Shown: positions 27,701 through 37,480 of the stretch, piece by piece
How the letters are laid out: each line of letters starts with the position of its first letter
How positions within the stretch are numbered: the first letter of the stretch is position 1
Source of the DNA: Coptodactyla brooksi
Taxonomy: Eukaryota; Arthropoda; Insecta; Coleoptera; Scarabaeidae
Assembly (NCBI GenBank): GCA_033557675.1
Contig: JAWQRM010000032.1
Span: forward strand, 1-37,725
DNA: 37,725 nucleotides
Direction of reading: 5' to 3'
Notes under the pieces: model-generated
Seen by the model: the letters and a program-made list of their open reading frames with translations, nothing else
Told to the model about the DNA's origin: nothing
Databases searched by the model: none
Made by a program: the position numbers and the translations under genes

Positions 27701-29482
27701 CTGGAAGTTTCATTTTCTTTTTAATATTACACATTTTAAATATTGATTGTTTGTTATGAAAGTTCGTTATTATATTTAAAATTACGTAAAAATTTAATGT
27801 TTAAAACACTAGCAGACATTAGAAAGCGAGATTAACGAATTATTTATGCTGGTCAGTATTTTCATATAAGCGTTATTAGTTGATATTTTTGGCTTATGGG
27901 CATTGGTAATGATGAGGTTCTGTAAGACTTTTTTTCACATATAGAAAACGACAGTATTGGGCGTGCCTAAATGTAATACCAATATGGCCGCTACACCACA
28001 TTAAAGATTACTAATGAAAACTATCTTTATACATATGTACAAACGGTTTTAATTTTTTTACACATGAAGTGTTATTCTATTTGATTTATTAAACGCAGCT
28101 ATGCATAGCACAAAATTATTGTACCACCAAACGTTTTTCACTGTTTAGCTAAGTGCATCCCCAAAAACTAACCTTAAAAATTAAGTTGATTCATGTTACG
28201 GACAGCTGCTTACATAAATGGTGTATCTATACTCCTGTTTGTAAAAATTGCAACGCCATGTAGGATGTATCAGAATTGAATTGAATTAATGCCGCAAACG
28301 ACCTGTATTGGTACAAATAAACAATTAGATTTACAAAGCAAAAGTGTAACTCTGAAATTTTAATCATTTGAAGTGTAAATTTTATCCCAATCGCGTGACT
28401 CCTTCATGGTATTGCAATTTTTACAACCAGGAGTGTATATGGCGGTGATTTATTAAAATGCCTATTGATTTTGAACGATTAGGCATTACAAGGATATTTT
28501 TCACACACAGCAAACGAGAGCACTGGGCGTGGTTACGAGTAGTACCAATATGGCCGCCATACCACGCTCGGGCCGTTTAGAACTATAAGCTACCAATATG
28601 AATTAGCCTCATGAGAATTTTTGAACAAACAAACAAATAATAAATTAAAATTTCGAAGCGTGGCGCTGTATATTATTTCTCATTTTGTATGGAGAAATAT
28701 GAAACGTTATTCCGACTTGACTGTTTTGTCATAAGTGGGGTATTAATATGCGTGACTGGTATGTAGCTATTTGATTTATTAAAATATCAATTGAAATAGA
28801 ATCATCAGGCATTATAAGAATGTGATACCAGTGTAATACCAATATGGCCGCCACACCAGACCCGAACTGTTTAGAATTACACGTGTAATTATGATACTTT
28901 TTGGAGAAAAATGTACGAGTAGGTTTTTAATATATTCTTGCTCAAGGAATTACCTTCCGAAATATCCTTATATGCACATTGTTTCTCATTTTGTATGCAG
29001 ACAAAAAAAATGTTATTCCAAATGATTTATTATAAATATGCCACCGAAAACAGAAATCGACTTAGCTTACGCTGTTGGGCAGAAGTGGCGTACCAATATG
29101 GCGCCATTTAAGGATGTTAGCGGTTTTCAGAAACCCCTAAATATTTTACAATATTGCATTACAAAACAAATTTGGATGCCACGATGTTTCCCTTGTTCGA
29201 AAGGTCACCTAGACATTTTAGAATATGATCGATATTGTGTAGGAGCTATAGAGATGCCGCAAATTGTGAAATGTCAATAGAAACCGTAATTAGACTTCGA
29301 AAGTTGAACGTAGAATGTATTCTAACTTCTTTTGTAATTATTGAAATCTTCAGTTTTAACATTTTCTATTTCTCCTTGTTCCAGCTGTTGTAGTATCTTT
29401 ATACGAAGACCCCATCCAACCCCAGCAAGCTGCATCCGTTGTAGAAAAGTTAGGAGATTACTTAATAAACTGCGGTTACTAG
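24685..29482 (+). CDS. chic: Profilin, actin-monomer binding protein (3 coding exons)
   Basis: Spliced CDS join(24685..24795, 26460..26631, 29385..29482) is 381 nt: 126 residues plus TAG, identical in length to fly Chickadee. It starts MSWQDYVDKQL and ends KLGDYLINCGY. The aromatic residues of the poly-proline site (W3, Y6, W30 and the C-terminal Tyr) are present, as is the core SGTDRVIRAKLGK.GVHCMKT strand region. In the family, profilin binds G-actin and proline-rich partners such as formins, promotes ATP exchange and supplies monomers to growing filaments. Introns are GT..AG with phases 0 and 1. No damage is seen. Fly chickadee uses alternative promoters; AP-1-like sites in intron 1 would fit an internal one, but this is not shown. 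Confidence 0.97.
25277..25379. repeat. Minisatellite in profilin intron 1
   Basis: About seven tandem copies of a 15-bp unit TGATCGGGTATATG(T/A), with variants TGATAGGGTATATG and TGATCGGAAATATA. The minus-strand ORF 25262-25507 merely reads through it (ITYTRS-like repeats). Confidence 0.85.
25500..26000. other. Profilin intron 1, possible old insertion
   Basis: Contains TATAAAATC at about 25761, AATAAAC at about 25884 and a second TATAAAATG, an arrangement seen in LTRs, but no TG..CA ends with a 5-bp duplication were found. Otherwise unassigned. Confidence 0.3.
26109..26215. promoter_or_regulatory. Two AP-1-type sites exactly 100 bp apart in profilin intron 1
   Basis: TGACTCA occurs at 26109-26115 and 26209-26215, both preceded by GCG, within a locally GC-rich stretch (about 25965-26280). 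This suggests an intronic enhancer or an internal promoter. Motif evidence only. Confidence 0.35.
26402..26440. promoter_or_regulatory. TGACAG cluster near the intron 1 acceptor of profilin
   Basis: CCTGTCACATTTGACAGG is a 7-bp-stem inverted repeat (26402-26419) and CTGTCA recurs about 13 bp later. TGACAG is the core of Meis/Hth-type homeodomain sites. It could equally be part of splicing-neutral intron sequence. Confidence 0.25.
26460..26631 (+). CDS. chic: Profilin coding exon 2
   Basis: The acceptor TTTTTTTCCAG precedes 26460; the donor CAAG|GTAAGA follows 26631. Residues 38-94 plus one base of Ala95: VTKDELAKLVAGFEKQD, SSGVTLAGNRYIYLSG and HCMKTTQ. Reading through the donor gives an unrelated extension, so the junction is clear. 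Confidence 0.96.
27144..27250. repeat. Long near-perfect hairpin with AAA loop (about 50-bp arms)
   Basis: The left arm TTTTGGAATTTGTAGGCCG..TATTATCTTCTCTTTTAC..CTTTTTGACG is the reverse complement of CGTCAAAAAG..GTAAAAGAGAAGATAATA..CGGCCTACAAACTCCAAAAG. Differences are one 2-nt mismatch, one point change and a 4-5 nt bulge; the loop is three A. It lies in profilin intron 2, directly between two copies of the ACATTAGAAAG repeat (27121 and 27274). Could form a pre-miRNA-like or siRNA-producing stem, or be a very small foldback element. Confidence 0.85.
27274..27530 (+). repeat. GCCGCC-core repeat, copy 1
   Basis: Starts ACATTAGAAAGTGAGATTAG and carries the core ACCAATATGGCCGCCA (27438-27453), then CCGCAATAGAAATTACTAA and TTTCTCTCAGGA.GCA.TTTTGGAAAATATG. 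The second half is nearly identical to copy 6 at 31765-31915. Confidence 0.7.
27815..28030 (+). repeat. GCCGCC-core repeat, copy 2
   Basis: Direct copy of 27274-27480: ACATTAGAAAGCGAGATTAA, TTATTAGTTGATATTTTTGG, GAAAACGACAG, TTGGGCGTG and core ACCAATATGGCCGCTA (27978-27993). Substitutions and small indels throughout, but the core differs by one base. Confidence 0.7.
28231..28435. mobile_element. 205-bp MITE with 30-bp terminal inverted repeats
   Basis: Left ACTCCTGTTTGTAAAAATTG (28231 on) and right reverse complement ACTCCTGGTTGTAAAAATTG; 27 of the first 30 positions agree. Flanks are TAT-rich on both sides, compatible with a TA target (Tc1/mariner group), though the exact border is ambiguous. 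No coding capacity. Confidence 0.75.
28445..29135 (+). repeat. GCCGCC-core repeat, copies 3, 4 and 5
   Basis: Three shorter, more diverged units begin TGATTTATTA (about 28447, 28774 and 29022) and contain the core ACCAATATGGCCGCCA at 28544-28559 and 28838-28853 and a shortened ACCAATATGGCGCCAT at 29092-29107. A half core CTACCAATATG is at 28590-28600. The ORF at 29038-29280 overlies copy 5 and is not regarded as a gene. Confidence 0.65.
29385..29482 (+). CDS. chic: Profilin coding exon 3
   Basis: The acceptor CTTGTTCCAG precedes 29385. The exon completes Ala95 and encodes VVVSLYEDPIQPQQAASVVE then KLGDYLINCGY, with TAG at 29480-29482. It was too short to appear as an ORF; found from the splice phase and the conserved C-terminus. 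Confidence 0.95.
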
Positions 29483-29484
29483 AG

Positions 29485-29985
29485 GTAAGTGTCGAAATGG
29501 CAAATTATTTAAAATTCTGAATTCTAACGAATTTGAGGAATTTCAGTCTCGTTAAACTTTACTCTGCTAGATATCAAAGTTCCCTGGTCGAATGTATATT
29601 TACTTTTGTCGTTGGAATTTTAATGTCCCGTGGTATTTATAGGGCGGAGGCCAAAGTATTTTTATTGCTTTTTGGACACAGAGAGCCAAACGCAAAAGGC
29701 GTGCAATTAATTATTCATAATTTTAATAAATTAATTGTAATTTTTAATATTTATTTTTAAAGATTAAGTACAGTTGCATTTTTTAGATATTTCATTTGTT
29801 ATACTGGACTATTAATAGTACTGTTAATGTGGAAGTGACAGTTATCATTGTATTTGCTTGCCTTTATTATCTCGTCATTACATTTTTATCAATAAAAATG
29901 CGTTTAATAAAAGAAAATAGAAAGAATAAATTTTCCTCTTGAAATTGACGATTTTTCTCCTATTTTCGTTTTCCTTCTTTTTCAG
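29485..29985 (+). other. Probable 3' UTR intron of profilin
   Basis: Two bases after the stop, GAG|GTAAGT is a full-consensus donor. At 29966-29985 a pyrimidine-rich tract TTTTCCTTCTTTTTCAG is a strong acceptor. The stop lies 2 nt from the junction, so such a transcript would not meet the usual >50-nt rule for nonsense-mediated decay. The ORF at 29533-29760 falls inside this intron and has no domain. Confidence 0.6.
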
Positions 29986-31515
29986 GTAGTGAGTTTGCCG
30001 CTATGTTCGACAGCAGTGCGGCATAATACGTCAAAACAACACAAAAGCAACAAAACAAAAAACTATGTATCAGTAAATTCTCCATCAAATTCAAAAATAT
30101 ACAAAAAAAAACACATAAAAATGCCATAAATGAGTCATCTGCGACCGTGTGCGTATTACTATTATTATTATTATATTAACGGGTGTGTCAAAAGCATTTT
30201 TCTTCGTGCATACATACATATACATATATATTCATGCAAAAAAACGTTTTTGATTGTCGTGTTATTTGATTTTTATTTGAAACTATAAAGAAAATGCTAC
30301 ATTTATTAGAAAGTAATTTTCCATTTATTTTTTATTTAGACTCTGTGTTTGGGAGATTTTGCAATGCCACCTTTTTTTTAAGTATTATCCGACTATTGTA
30401 AAATGGCTCAAACGACAAAAAATTTTTGCGTGTTTTTTTAATTAATATTATATATATATTTTTTTGCAATTAGACTATGGTCATAAAAAGAAACTAATAT
30501 AATTATTACGATAGATTTTTTTAAGTAGTGCCAGAGTGCTGTGAATTTTTTTAAGTCCCCCCTCTGTGTAGAAAAAATTGGGGGGACGATCTAAAAAAAA
30601 ATGAGCGCACACTTGATTATCATGTCGTATCGTCTTTTTTTTTAATTTTCACGCTTTTTTTTGATTGACCATCATCGTAATATTTACTATCTTATCATCT
30701 ATACTATGGAAGAAACAGGAAAACTTAAAAAGAAAAAAAAACAATTTGATACTGAAACTACAACATTAGGGTTTTTAATAAAAAATCTCTAGTCCCGCCA
30801 TTTTTCTATTTTATTCGACCCCCTTCACTCCCCCTTGACTACTACAATGGTCTCTCTCGTTCTATCTCTCCTATTTTTTAATATCCCGATTATATCAAAC
30901 TGTCGAGATGTCGAAAAATTAAACGCTTATTACAAAAAAAATCGGAATAAAAAAACAATTTTAAAACAAAGGGGGAAGTCGTCATAGCACAAAAAATTTA
31001 TAATGTAACGAGTACGTATTTTTTATTCCGATATACGCTTAAAAGTCCCCAAGCTTCTTGTACTATTATGTCTTATTATTAGTATATTTACTCTCCTCTA
31101 AAAAAAAGTGGATTTTAAAAATCGGTGTGATTTAAAACGTATGCATAATAATAAATAATAAGGAACAAAAATAATGGCTAAAACCGAGAAATTTGCACTA
31201 GTTTTTTACGTCACAATCTGCTGCTTGTGATATATCATCGAGGTAAAAATTATTTGAAGAAAATGGAACGCAGTATTCGATTGGAAAACAAATGAAATCG
31301 CTAAAATGAAAACGCAAACTGGACAAGAAAAAAAAACGTCAAATGCTCAGCCTGGACTCGCAGGATAACCGCGCCGTTTTTGTTTTACTTTTTCTCCCTA
31401 CTTTACCCGAAGGAAGGATGAGGAAAACGAATAAGTAGCTTTGTAAATTTTTCTCAATTGCGAGGGATTACTGTGTCTAAAAAGTGAAATAATAAATTTG
31501 TATTATATAAAGATT
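29986..31515 (+). other. chic: Probable profilin 3' UTR exon
   Basis: Noncoding, AT-rich, with long A and T runs, from the acceptor at 29985 to a candidate AATAAA at 31491-31496. No ORF of note. Several earlier AATAAA-like signals mean the end is uncertain. Confidence 0.4.
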
Positions 31516-31720
31516 TCGGCGTTTCATTTAGTAGTTCCCTATTGGAAACAAAAGGTAATTTAGGAATAAAAGGAGGAGAATAAAAAACAAATCTTTGCTA
31601 GAGGTAAGTATAGTTTTTGTCTTAAGAAGTGTTGCTGCGTTTGCTTTGGCTTTTGAATTGCTCAGTTTTGTTAAAGTTAAGTTATATTAATAGAAATGTA
31701 CCATTTAAATACAAGGTGTC

Positions 31721-31829
31721 TCAAAAGTCTTCCCTGTGGTAGTCCCATAGGAAAGCGATAGCACCATTGGGCATGGTTAAGTGTAGTACCAATATGGCCG
31801 CCACACCGCAATAGGAATTACTAAAGGAA

Positions 31830-31874
<45 letters not shown>

Positions 31875-31915
31875 CTCTCAGGACGCATTTTTGGAAAATA
31901 TGTATATATAAATGG
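31721..31915 (+). repeat. GCCGCC-core repeat, copy 6, with expanded (AT)n
   Basis: The core ACCAATATGGCCGCCA (31788-31803) sits in sequence almost identical to copy 1. Where copy 1 has AAAATATATCTATTTCTCTC, this copy has an (AT)n tract of about 19 units (31834-31871) before ATTTCTCTCAGGA. The minus-strand ORF 31721-31978 reads through the AT tract and is spurious. Confidence 0.75.
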
Positions 31916-32700
31916 CTGTTTGATTAGCGAAGTTCTTTGCATCCTGGCTTCAATTCTTACAACTCTTAAACCAGCCAAAAAATCTTATTTTTTGTTAAAT
32001 ACTTATAAATCTTATGGTTTAAGTCAAGTTCGGCTCGTTTACTTTAAAAAATATTCAAACAAGCTTACGTAATCGGTTTTAAATTCGAATAGCCTGGTTA
32101 GGAATTTCGAATTTTACTTCTTGAAAGTCGACCTGCGTACGTGAAAGTTGGTGCCTGTCCGCTTGCCATTTCTTGGCACATGTTCGGAAAAATTCTTGAA
32201 TTTAGGAGACGCGTCTTGATGACGTTTGTAAATTTAACTGCAGTATCTAAGGCTGATATTTTTAGAGACAAGTGCCTCTTTGTGAATAATACAGTGAACC
32301 CGTGTGATGTTAGAAGTGATGTCTTTTATGGGCGCGAAGAGCTCATTGCTCTAATCCTGTCACCTAGAGATAACGAATTAAATTTCTCCTTCTTCTTGTT
32401 ATAGGAAATAAATTTACATACTAAAAATGTGTGCCACTTCAGTCTGAACTTTGAATGATCTAATATAGATGGCGCTTGATGTTTTTCAATTACGTGTTTT
32501 ACAGCTTACACATCTTTTTAAATTTAATTCTATTTTGTATATATTAATTGCAAGTAATATTACTATGGTATATCACAGTAATATTAATAATGTAATGTTA
32601 GAAATTTATATAACCGTTTTTCATAACTGTTCGAATGTAAGGAAAACAAACTCTACTCTAGATACTTACAGATAAGGGGGCGATCTAAAAGTCCATGGAG
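31916..32700. other. Region downstream of profilin, unassigned ORFs
   Basis: The ORF 32141-32404 (87 codons) has less biased composition than its surroundings (mixed codons, Cys at several positions), but no recognised domain and no neighbouring splice signals I trust. The ORF 32469-32675 is AT-rich and likely chance. Confidence 0.35.
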
Positions 32701-32703
32701 ATT

Positions 32704-33332
32704 TATTGTTCTAACAATGGTGGCCTTGGATTTGTTTTTATATCTCGCCTGTGTAACGCTCTTTTAAGAGCGTTTCTTTGTTATTATTCTTAATAGTTCA
32801 GAGCTCTTTGTCGGGATTTCTAAAAGGATAGGGCAAGGAATATAAAGAAAAATAAAATAGTTAGATTAAGCACTCAAATTGTTGTCAATAATTACACGCA
32901 ATCCATTTTCCACTTGTCTTGTAATATTATTAATTTCACGTCGTAGTATTATGTCTAGATTAGCCCTAGCAGTTAAAAAAAATCTAGTGTAGTTAAGTCA
33001 GGTGACCTTGTAGATCACCTTACTAAACCGTTATATATTCATGATCTTGTTGGAAATACATTTTATTTGTATACCATTTGAAAGTTGTCTTTATTCAAAA
33101 TGTTTGAATAAAGTTAACTAACCTTCAACATTTATTGCCGATAAAAGAGCTTCTAACCAGACATCTAAATCATTCTGGATAGAAACTATCTTTAAAAAAT
33201 ATGAAAGTTTGCTTCAGTACAGTAGCTTGTGGTATTTTTACCACAAACCTAACCTTATTTCTATGAAAACTCCTGGTAATTATTTAGTTATTTAATATTT
33301 AGTTGCAGTAAATAATAATTGCAACTAAATAT
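32704..33332. repeat. Second dense array of perfect short hairpins
   Basis: Exact stems: ATTGTT/AACAAT (32706-32719), AACGCTCTT/AAGAGCGTT (32755-32774, loop 2), CTAGATT/AATCTAG (about 32955-32987), AGGTGA/TCACCT (33000-33020), CTTTATTCAAA/TTTGAATAAAG (33089-33113, 11 bp, loop ATG; flanks extend it), GATAG/CTATC (33178-33190), TTGTGGTA/TACCACAA (33227-33246), ATATTTAGTTGCA/TGCAACTAAATAT (33295-33332, 13 bp). No coding sequence. Confidence 0.75.
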
Positions 33333-33544
33333 ACTTAATAATAATATATTTTTATGGTAAATAATGAAGCCACAGTACCACGGGTACAAAGTACCAGAAA
33401 GTCATGTGCACGTTTCATTTATGTTGCTAGGATTCACCCGTTGAGATTCATGAATTTTAATGACATGAAAATGTAAAACAGATATACAAAATGAATGCAG
33501 CATTCTGGTAGCACTGATTGCTCTTTTGTTTCAAATGATTATTT

Positions 33545-34045
33545 ACGTTTATTGCAGTAATGCATAAGTCATCAATTACTTGGCTGTTATATGGCCAAGT
33601 ATGTCATGGTATTCTTGGGCAAAGAATTCAAAGCAGTCTTTTTGGACTTTTTGGGAAAACTGTAAACACTAAGCTTTCTACATCGAATAATAATAAGTCC
33701 ATGTTATATTTTGCTAAAAAAACGTGTGGTTTTTTTGAATCCATAATTGACAGACATTGTCTACATTGTAAGCAACAATATTTTTCAACTCTAGACCAAG
33801 TTTTTCTAAGGCTCTTAGATTCGTATACAGTAAAAGAGTAACAATTTCTATAGAATAAGACATTTTTACGGTGCATTCCAGTTTTATTTTCGCCAACTGA
33901 ACTTTACAAGTTAACTACGAATAGTAAGTATAAAGTAACGTATCCAATTCATTGTCGCAGTCAGTAGGATAATAGCTGTGGGCATGTTTTACGCAATGGC
34001 AAGCTTTTATTTCTTCAACTGCTATTGTTTTTTTCTTTTAAATGT
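33545..34045 (-). pseudogene. hAT-like transposase fragment (minus strand)
   Basis: Reading the minus strand across frame changes: AVEEIKACHCVKHAHSYYPT and DC, then KLGLELKNIVAYNVDNVC, FDVESLVFTVFPKSPKR and FFAQEYHDILGHITAK. This order matches hAT-type transposase-derived proteins of the ZBED/SCAND3 kind (A.H...HSYRS.DC; LENI.....DNA; VE.LV..........R; L.HV.TRWLSL). Stops, shifts and deletions break it. A 7-bp hairpin ACTTGGC/GCCAAGT lies within (33578-33600). The plus-strand ORF 33560-33841 is its shadow. Confidence 0.6.
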
Positions 34046-34194
34046 CTTGCTGAACGAGAGATTTTATTCCATGTTCATTTACAGTAAAACTTGCTAAACA
34101 CACTATGGGTGCTGGTGGTTATTGTTTGTATCGATTTAATGGTAAAATGACAACTGTCGAAGATATAATGCCACAATAATTATGGAAGTTTGTT

Positions 34195-34905
34195 ACAAAA
34201 ATAACAAAATCCCCAGGAACCTTTGAAACACCAAAATCAAGAAGATACACCAAGATTTTTGTGAGAATTCCAAGTTCATCCTTGCACAAGTTCAAGGAAT
34301 TTATGGAGTTGATATGATATAAATGAACTAATGATAATATTGGGCAATAATAGTTTGCCTAATATTCTTAGAAAAACGAGAAAGCTTTCCAAAAATATCA
34401 CAATTTCCACAAACATACATCCTGCTTTTACAACAGGTACTTTACCTTTGAGCTATCGAGAGTCTCCTCTAACTTTGTAGAAACTTCTTGTTTCAATAAA
34501 AAGCAAAACGTTACTTAAAAGCTTGAAATAACAAAACATAGCTAAAATAACAAAAATCACCAGGAGCCTTTGAAACTCTCCAGTCAAGAAGATGTACTAA
34601 AATTTAGGTGAGAATTTCAAGTGCATTCCTGCGCAAGTTGAAAGAACTTGCAGGGTTATATCATACAGTAGTAATGTATTGATATAATATGAATGAACTA
34701 ACGATAACATAGATTAATTATAGTTTTTTCAGTATTATTAGAGAAACGATAAAGTTTTCTACTAAATAATCACAAAATTTACACAAACGTTCCTTTTGCT
34801 TTAATGACAGGTGTTCTACCTTTGAGCTATTAAGAGCTTCTTCTAACACTTCAGAAACTTGCAGATTTGCAAGTTTAAAAGAATTACTTAGAAGCTTGAA
34901 AATTG
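34195..34905 (+). repeat. Tandem duplication of about 355 bp containing a tRNA A-box-like motif
   Basis: Copy 1 about 34195-34540 and copy 2 about 34545-34905 share CCAGGA.CCTTTGAAAC, TCAAGAAGAT, ATATAATATGAATGAACTAA-type, TTTACCTTTGAGCTAT, CTTCT.CTAAC and TACTTA.AAGCTTGAAA. On the minus strand each carries TAGCTCAAAGGTA (34443-34455 and 34817-34829), a fit to the Pol III A box. Copy 1 follows it with CCTGTTGTAAAAGCAGG, like an anticodon arm. No B box follows, so no tRNA gene is claimed. Confidence 0.55.
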
Positions 34906-37230
34906 TTTTGCTTTCTGCAGGGTCTTCAGATGAAAAGCACCAGATTAAACTGTTTGCTATAAATCCTTATGTGTATCATATAAATAGTTGCAGAGCAAAA
35001 GTATTTTGTCTGGAAAAATATTGATTTTTTGTTTGCGAGACTTAAGAAAATGGAACTTAGAACTTATTACAATATTTACCATCAACATGTACCTGCCACG
35101 AGATATGTATAAAATTTATAAAGTTATTCCTCACGTTATTCGAGATATTTACAACGTGCGCAGTCTCGTGTTCTTTAAATGAAATATGCATTAGCCTACC
35201 AACGATGTAACGTATAATTATTATCCTACAACGTACTGATTTTTTATTTATAAAGTCAATTAATGTCATTATTATAACTGTAGATCATTTGGTATGTAAA
35301 CATTGTACATTAAAATTTTAACTGTTTTTCGTTTGTTAAGTCACAAGCATATCCTTGTTTTTATATTGATTTTTTATAACTACTAATAATTTTGAAATCT
35401 TCTTATATGTTATTGTAACACATGTAAAATATTATTCTTTTTGAGTGTTTGATTTGATATTTTTATTTGAACACCCACTATGTGATAAAATAAATTTAAA
35501 GCATATATTTCTTGATCCCTTACCGTAATACACAACGAAAAAAATATAGTATTTTTGTTGGAAGATAATCTTTCGTCCATATCCTTGGTACACCCTGTAT
35601 ATATTAATTTTTGCTTCTGCATTAGTATTCTCGGTATTTACACATTCGAATACTGACATTTAGGATTACACAGTTAAAATTAGGAAAATTATTATTATTA
35701 GTCATTTAACGTAAAAATTGAAGAATAAAAGAATTGATAACGTAATTGATAATTTGAAACGCTTCATACGAATGCAGCACCGATTTGCATATCTATGTTT
35801 ACTTATTAAAACTTATTGAACACGCCAAACCATTAATATTAATGTGCTCCTGGCCCCTACTAAAAATTCTAGGAAATGCCCACCGAGGATGTCTTAGTCA
35901 GTAGGTTTTCAACATCCGTTTTTTTGTTGTAACTACCAACCGGAAGTGATAAGAATTATTTGTTTTATAGACTGTGTGATACGCACGGTATTAATTTGTT
36001 GCGACATCGATGCGAACCGAAATATTTGAACACGTTTGCTATTTTCCTCATTTGTAACTCGATAACGACATGACACAACTGTTATTTTATATCCGAGGTA
36101 AAAGTGAGCGATAAATAACCGTGCGTGGTTACATAAAAAAATCCTTATTCAATAACAAGAGGAAAATGAAATGAGGCTACTCACTTTACAGCCGTTTTAA
36201 ATTATAATGACATGTAAAAGTGTTAAGAGTTAAACTATAACATTTAATTACATATATTTATAATTATATATAGGTATAATAAAGTATATACATAATTATA
36301 TATACTTTCAAAGCTCAGGCATTGCGCGTTATACGTTTATGCACATTGACGTTTCTAAGCTCTAATTAACATTTGTGGTTTAACTGGAAGTGACGTTAAC
36401 TTTCTTATTCTAAATATCAAGAACATGTATGTTTTTTTCCGGATAAAATCTCCTGTCCAACGAGGTATGACTCATCATTTCTTTTCTTCAAATTTGCTAC
36501 CAAAATTGAATTGTTTAAGAAAATTAATATTTCAAAAAAATTGTATTAACAATAAATAAATTGTGGTTGCTTGTTAAAAAATATGCGTTTTAAAATGATA
36601 AATGTAGTTGTAAACTATGGTTTTAATTTCATTTAATGTAACATTATCACTTTTTAAAAGTTATTGAACAAAATGACCAGGATAGGATAAGATTTCAGAA
36701 ATCTGTTCTGTGGAATTACAGCCAAAGTAGAGATTTTTATTATTTTTATTTTTTTTAGTTTTGTACACTTTTTCATTTCTAGTAAAATTAATTGTAGTCT
36801 GCACACTTAATGCTACTGCTCAATAAATATAAATACTGAAACACAAATGAATTCCTTATTATGCTATGTACTGAAAACAGGTTCTTCAATATTTTTGTTT
36901 TCACAGTCAAGGTAATGTCTTTAAATGAATTGGTTGTAAAAATCATCGATATATTCTTTAAAGGTTGTTTCTTAAAGCCCTTCACTAAAACATATTGGAT
37001 ATATTTCCAATTTTATAATTTATTTGTAATAATTGCAAACAAATTACTTAATTTCTATATTTCATATTTTGATATCAAGAATTAAAGTTTTAAAGTTATC
37101 TTCTCGAATATACATTTACTTCTAAATTTAATTTTCGATATTAAAACTAAGTGATGGGATTGCCTGAAGATTGATTAGACCAGATACATGTATGATTACC
37201 AAATTGATTAATAAGAGGGAATTAAAAAGT
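34906..37230. other. Right-hand noncoding region
   Basis: AT-rich; ORFs at 34988-35659 and 36788-37085 lack domains. GTACACCCTGTATAT at about 35590 resembles the box of the 28-130 repeat family in inverse orientation. No gene is supported. Confidence 0.5.
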
Positions 37231-37233
37231 GAA

Positions 37234-37480
37234 GCGATATAGAGGGAGTTCTATTTAAAAGAAACCTGTATATTGCAAAATAGTTTCATATAGTGAAGAG
37301 CATGATGCACTACAGTTTTTAATTAGAACATTTTTTTTTGTAGCAGTCGTAGTTTCGTTGTAAATAAGTTTTTAAAAACTTACAAACGAGGGATTGTACT
37401 GCACCTATTAAAGTAACCAGTGAATTGACTGAAGTTCCTCAATCTGTTACTACTTTCTCAACAGAGAAAGTATTAACAGG
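37234..37480 (+). repeat. Second direct copy of the window-start repeat, with hairpin
   Basis: CCTGTATATTGCAAAATAGTTTCATATAGTGAAGAG aligns with 58-100. The perfect hairpin TACTTTCTC, AACA, GAGAAAGTA (37451-37472) matches the stem at 490-522, suggesting that the hairpin belongs to the repeat and that the loop changed. Confidence 0.5.

Noticed and set aside
29038..29280. 80-codon ORF in profilin intron 2
   Set aside because: It reads across a diverged repeat unit (copy 5 of the GCCGCC-core family) and has no domain.
34390..34470. tRNA gene on the minus strand
   Set aside because: A box and a possible anticodon stem are present, but there is no T arm or B box, position 33 is not T, and no acceptor stem closes.
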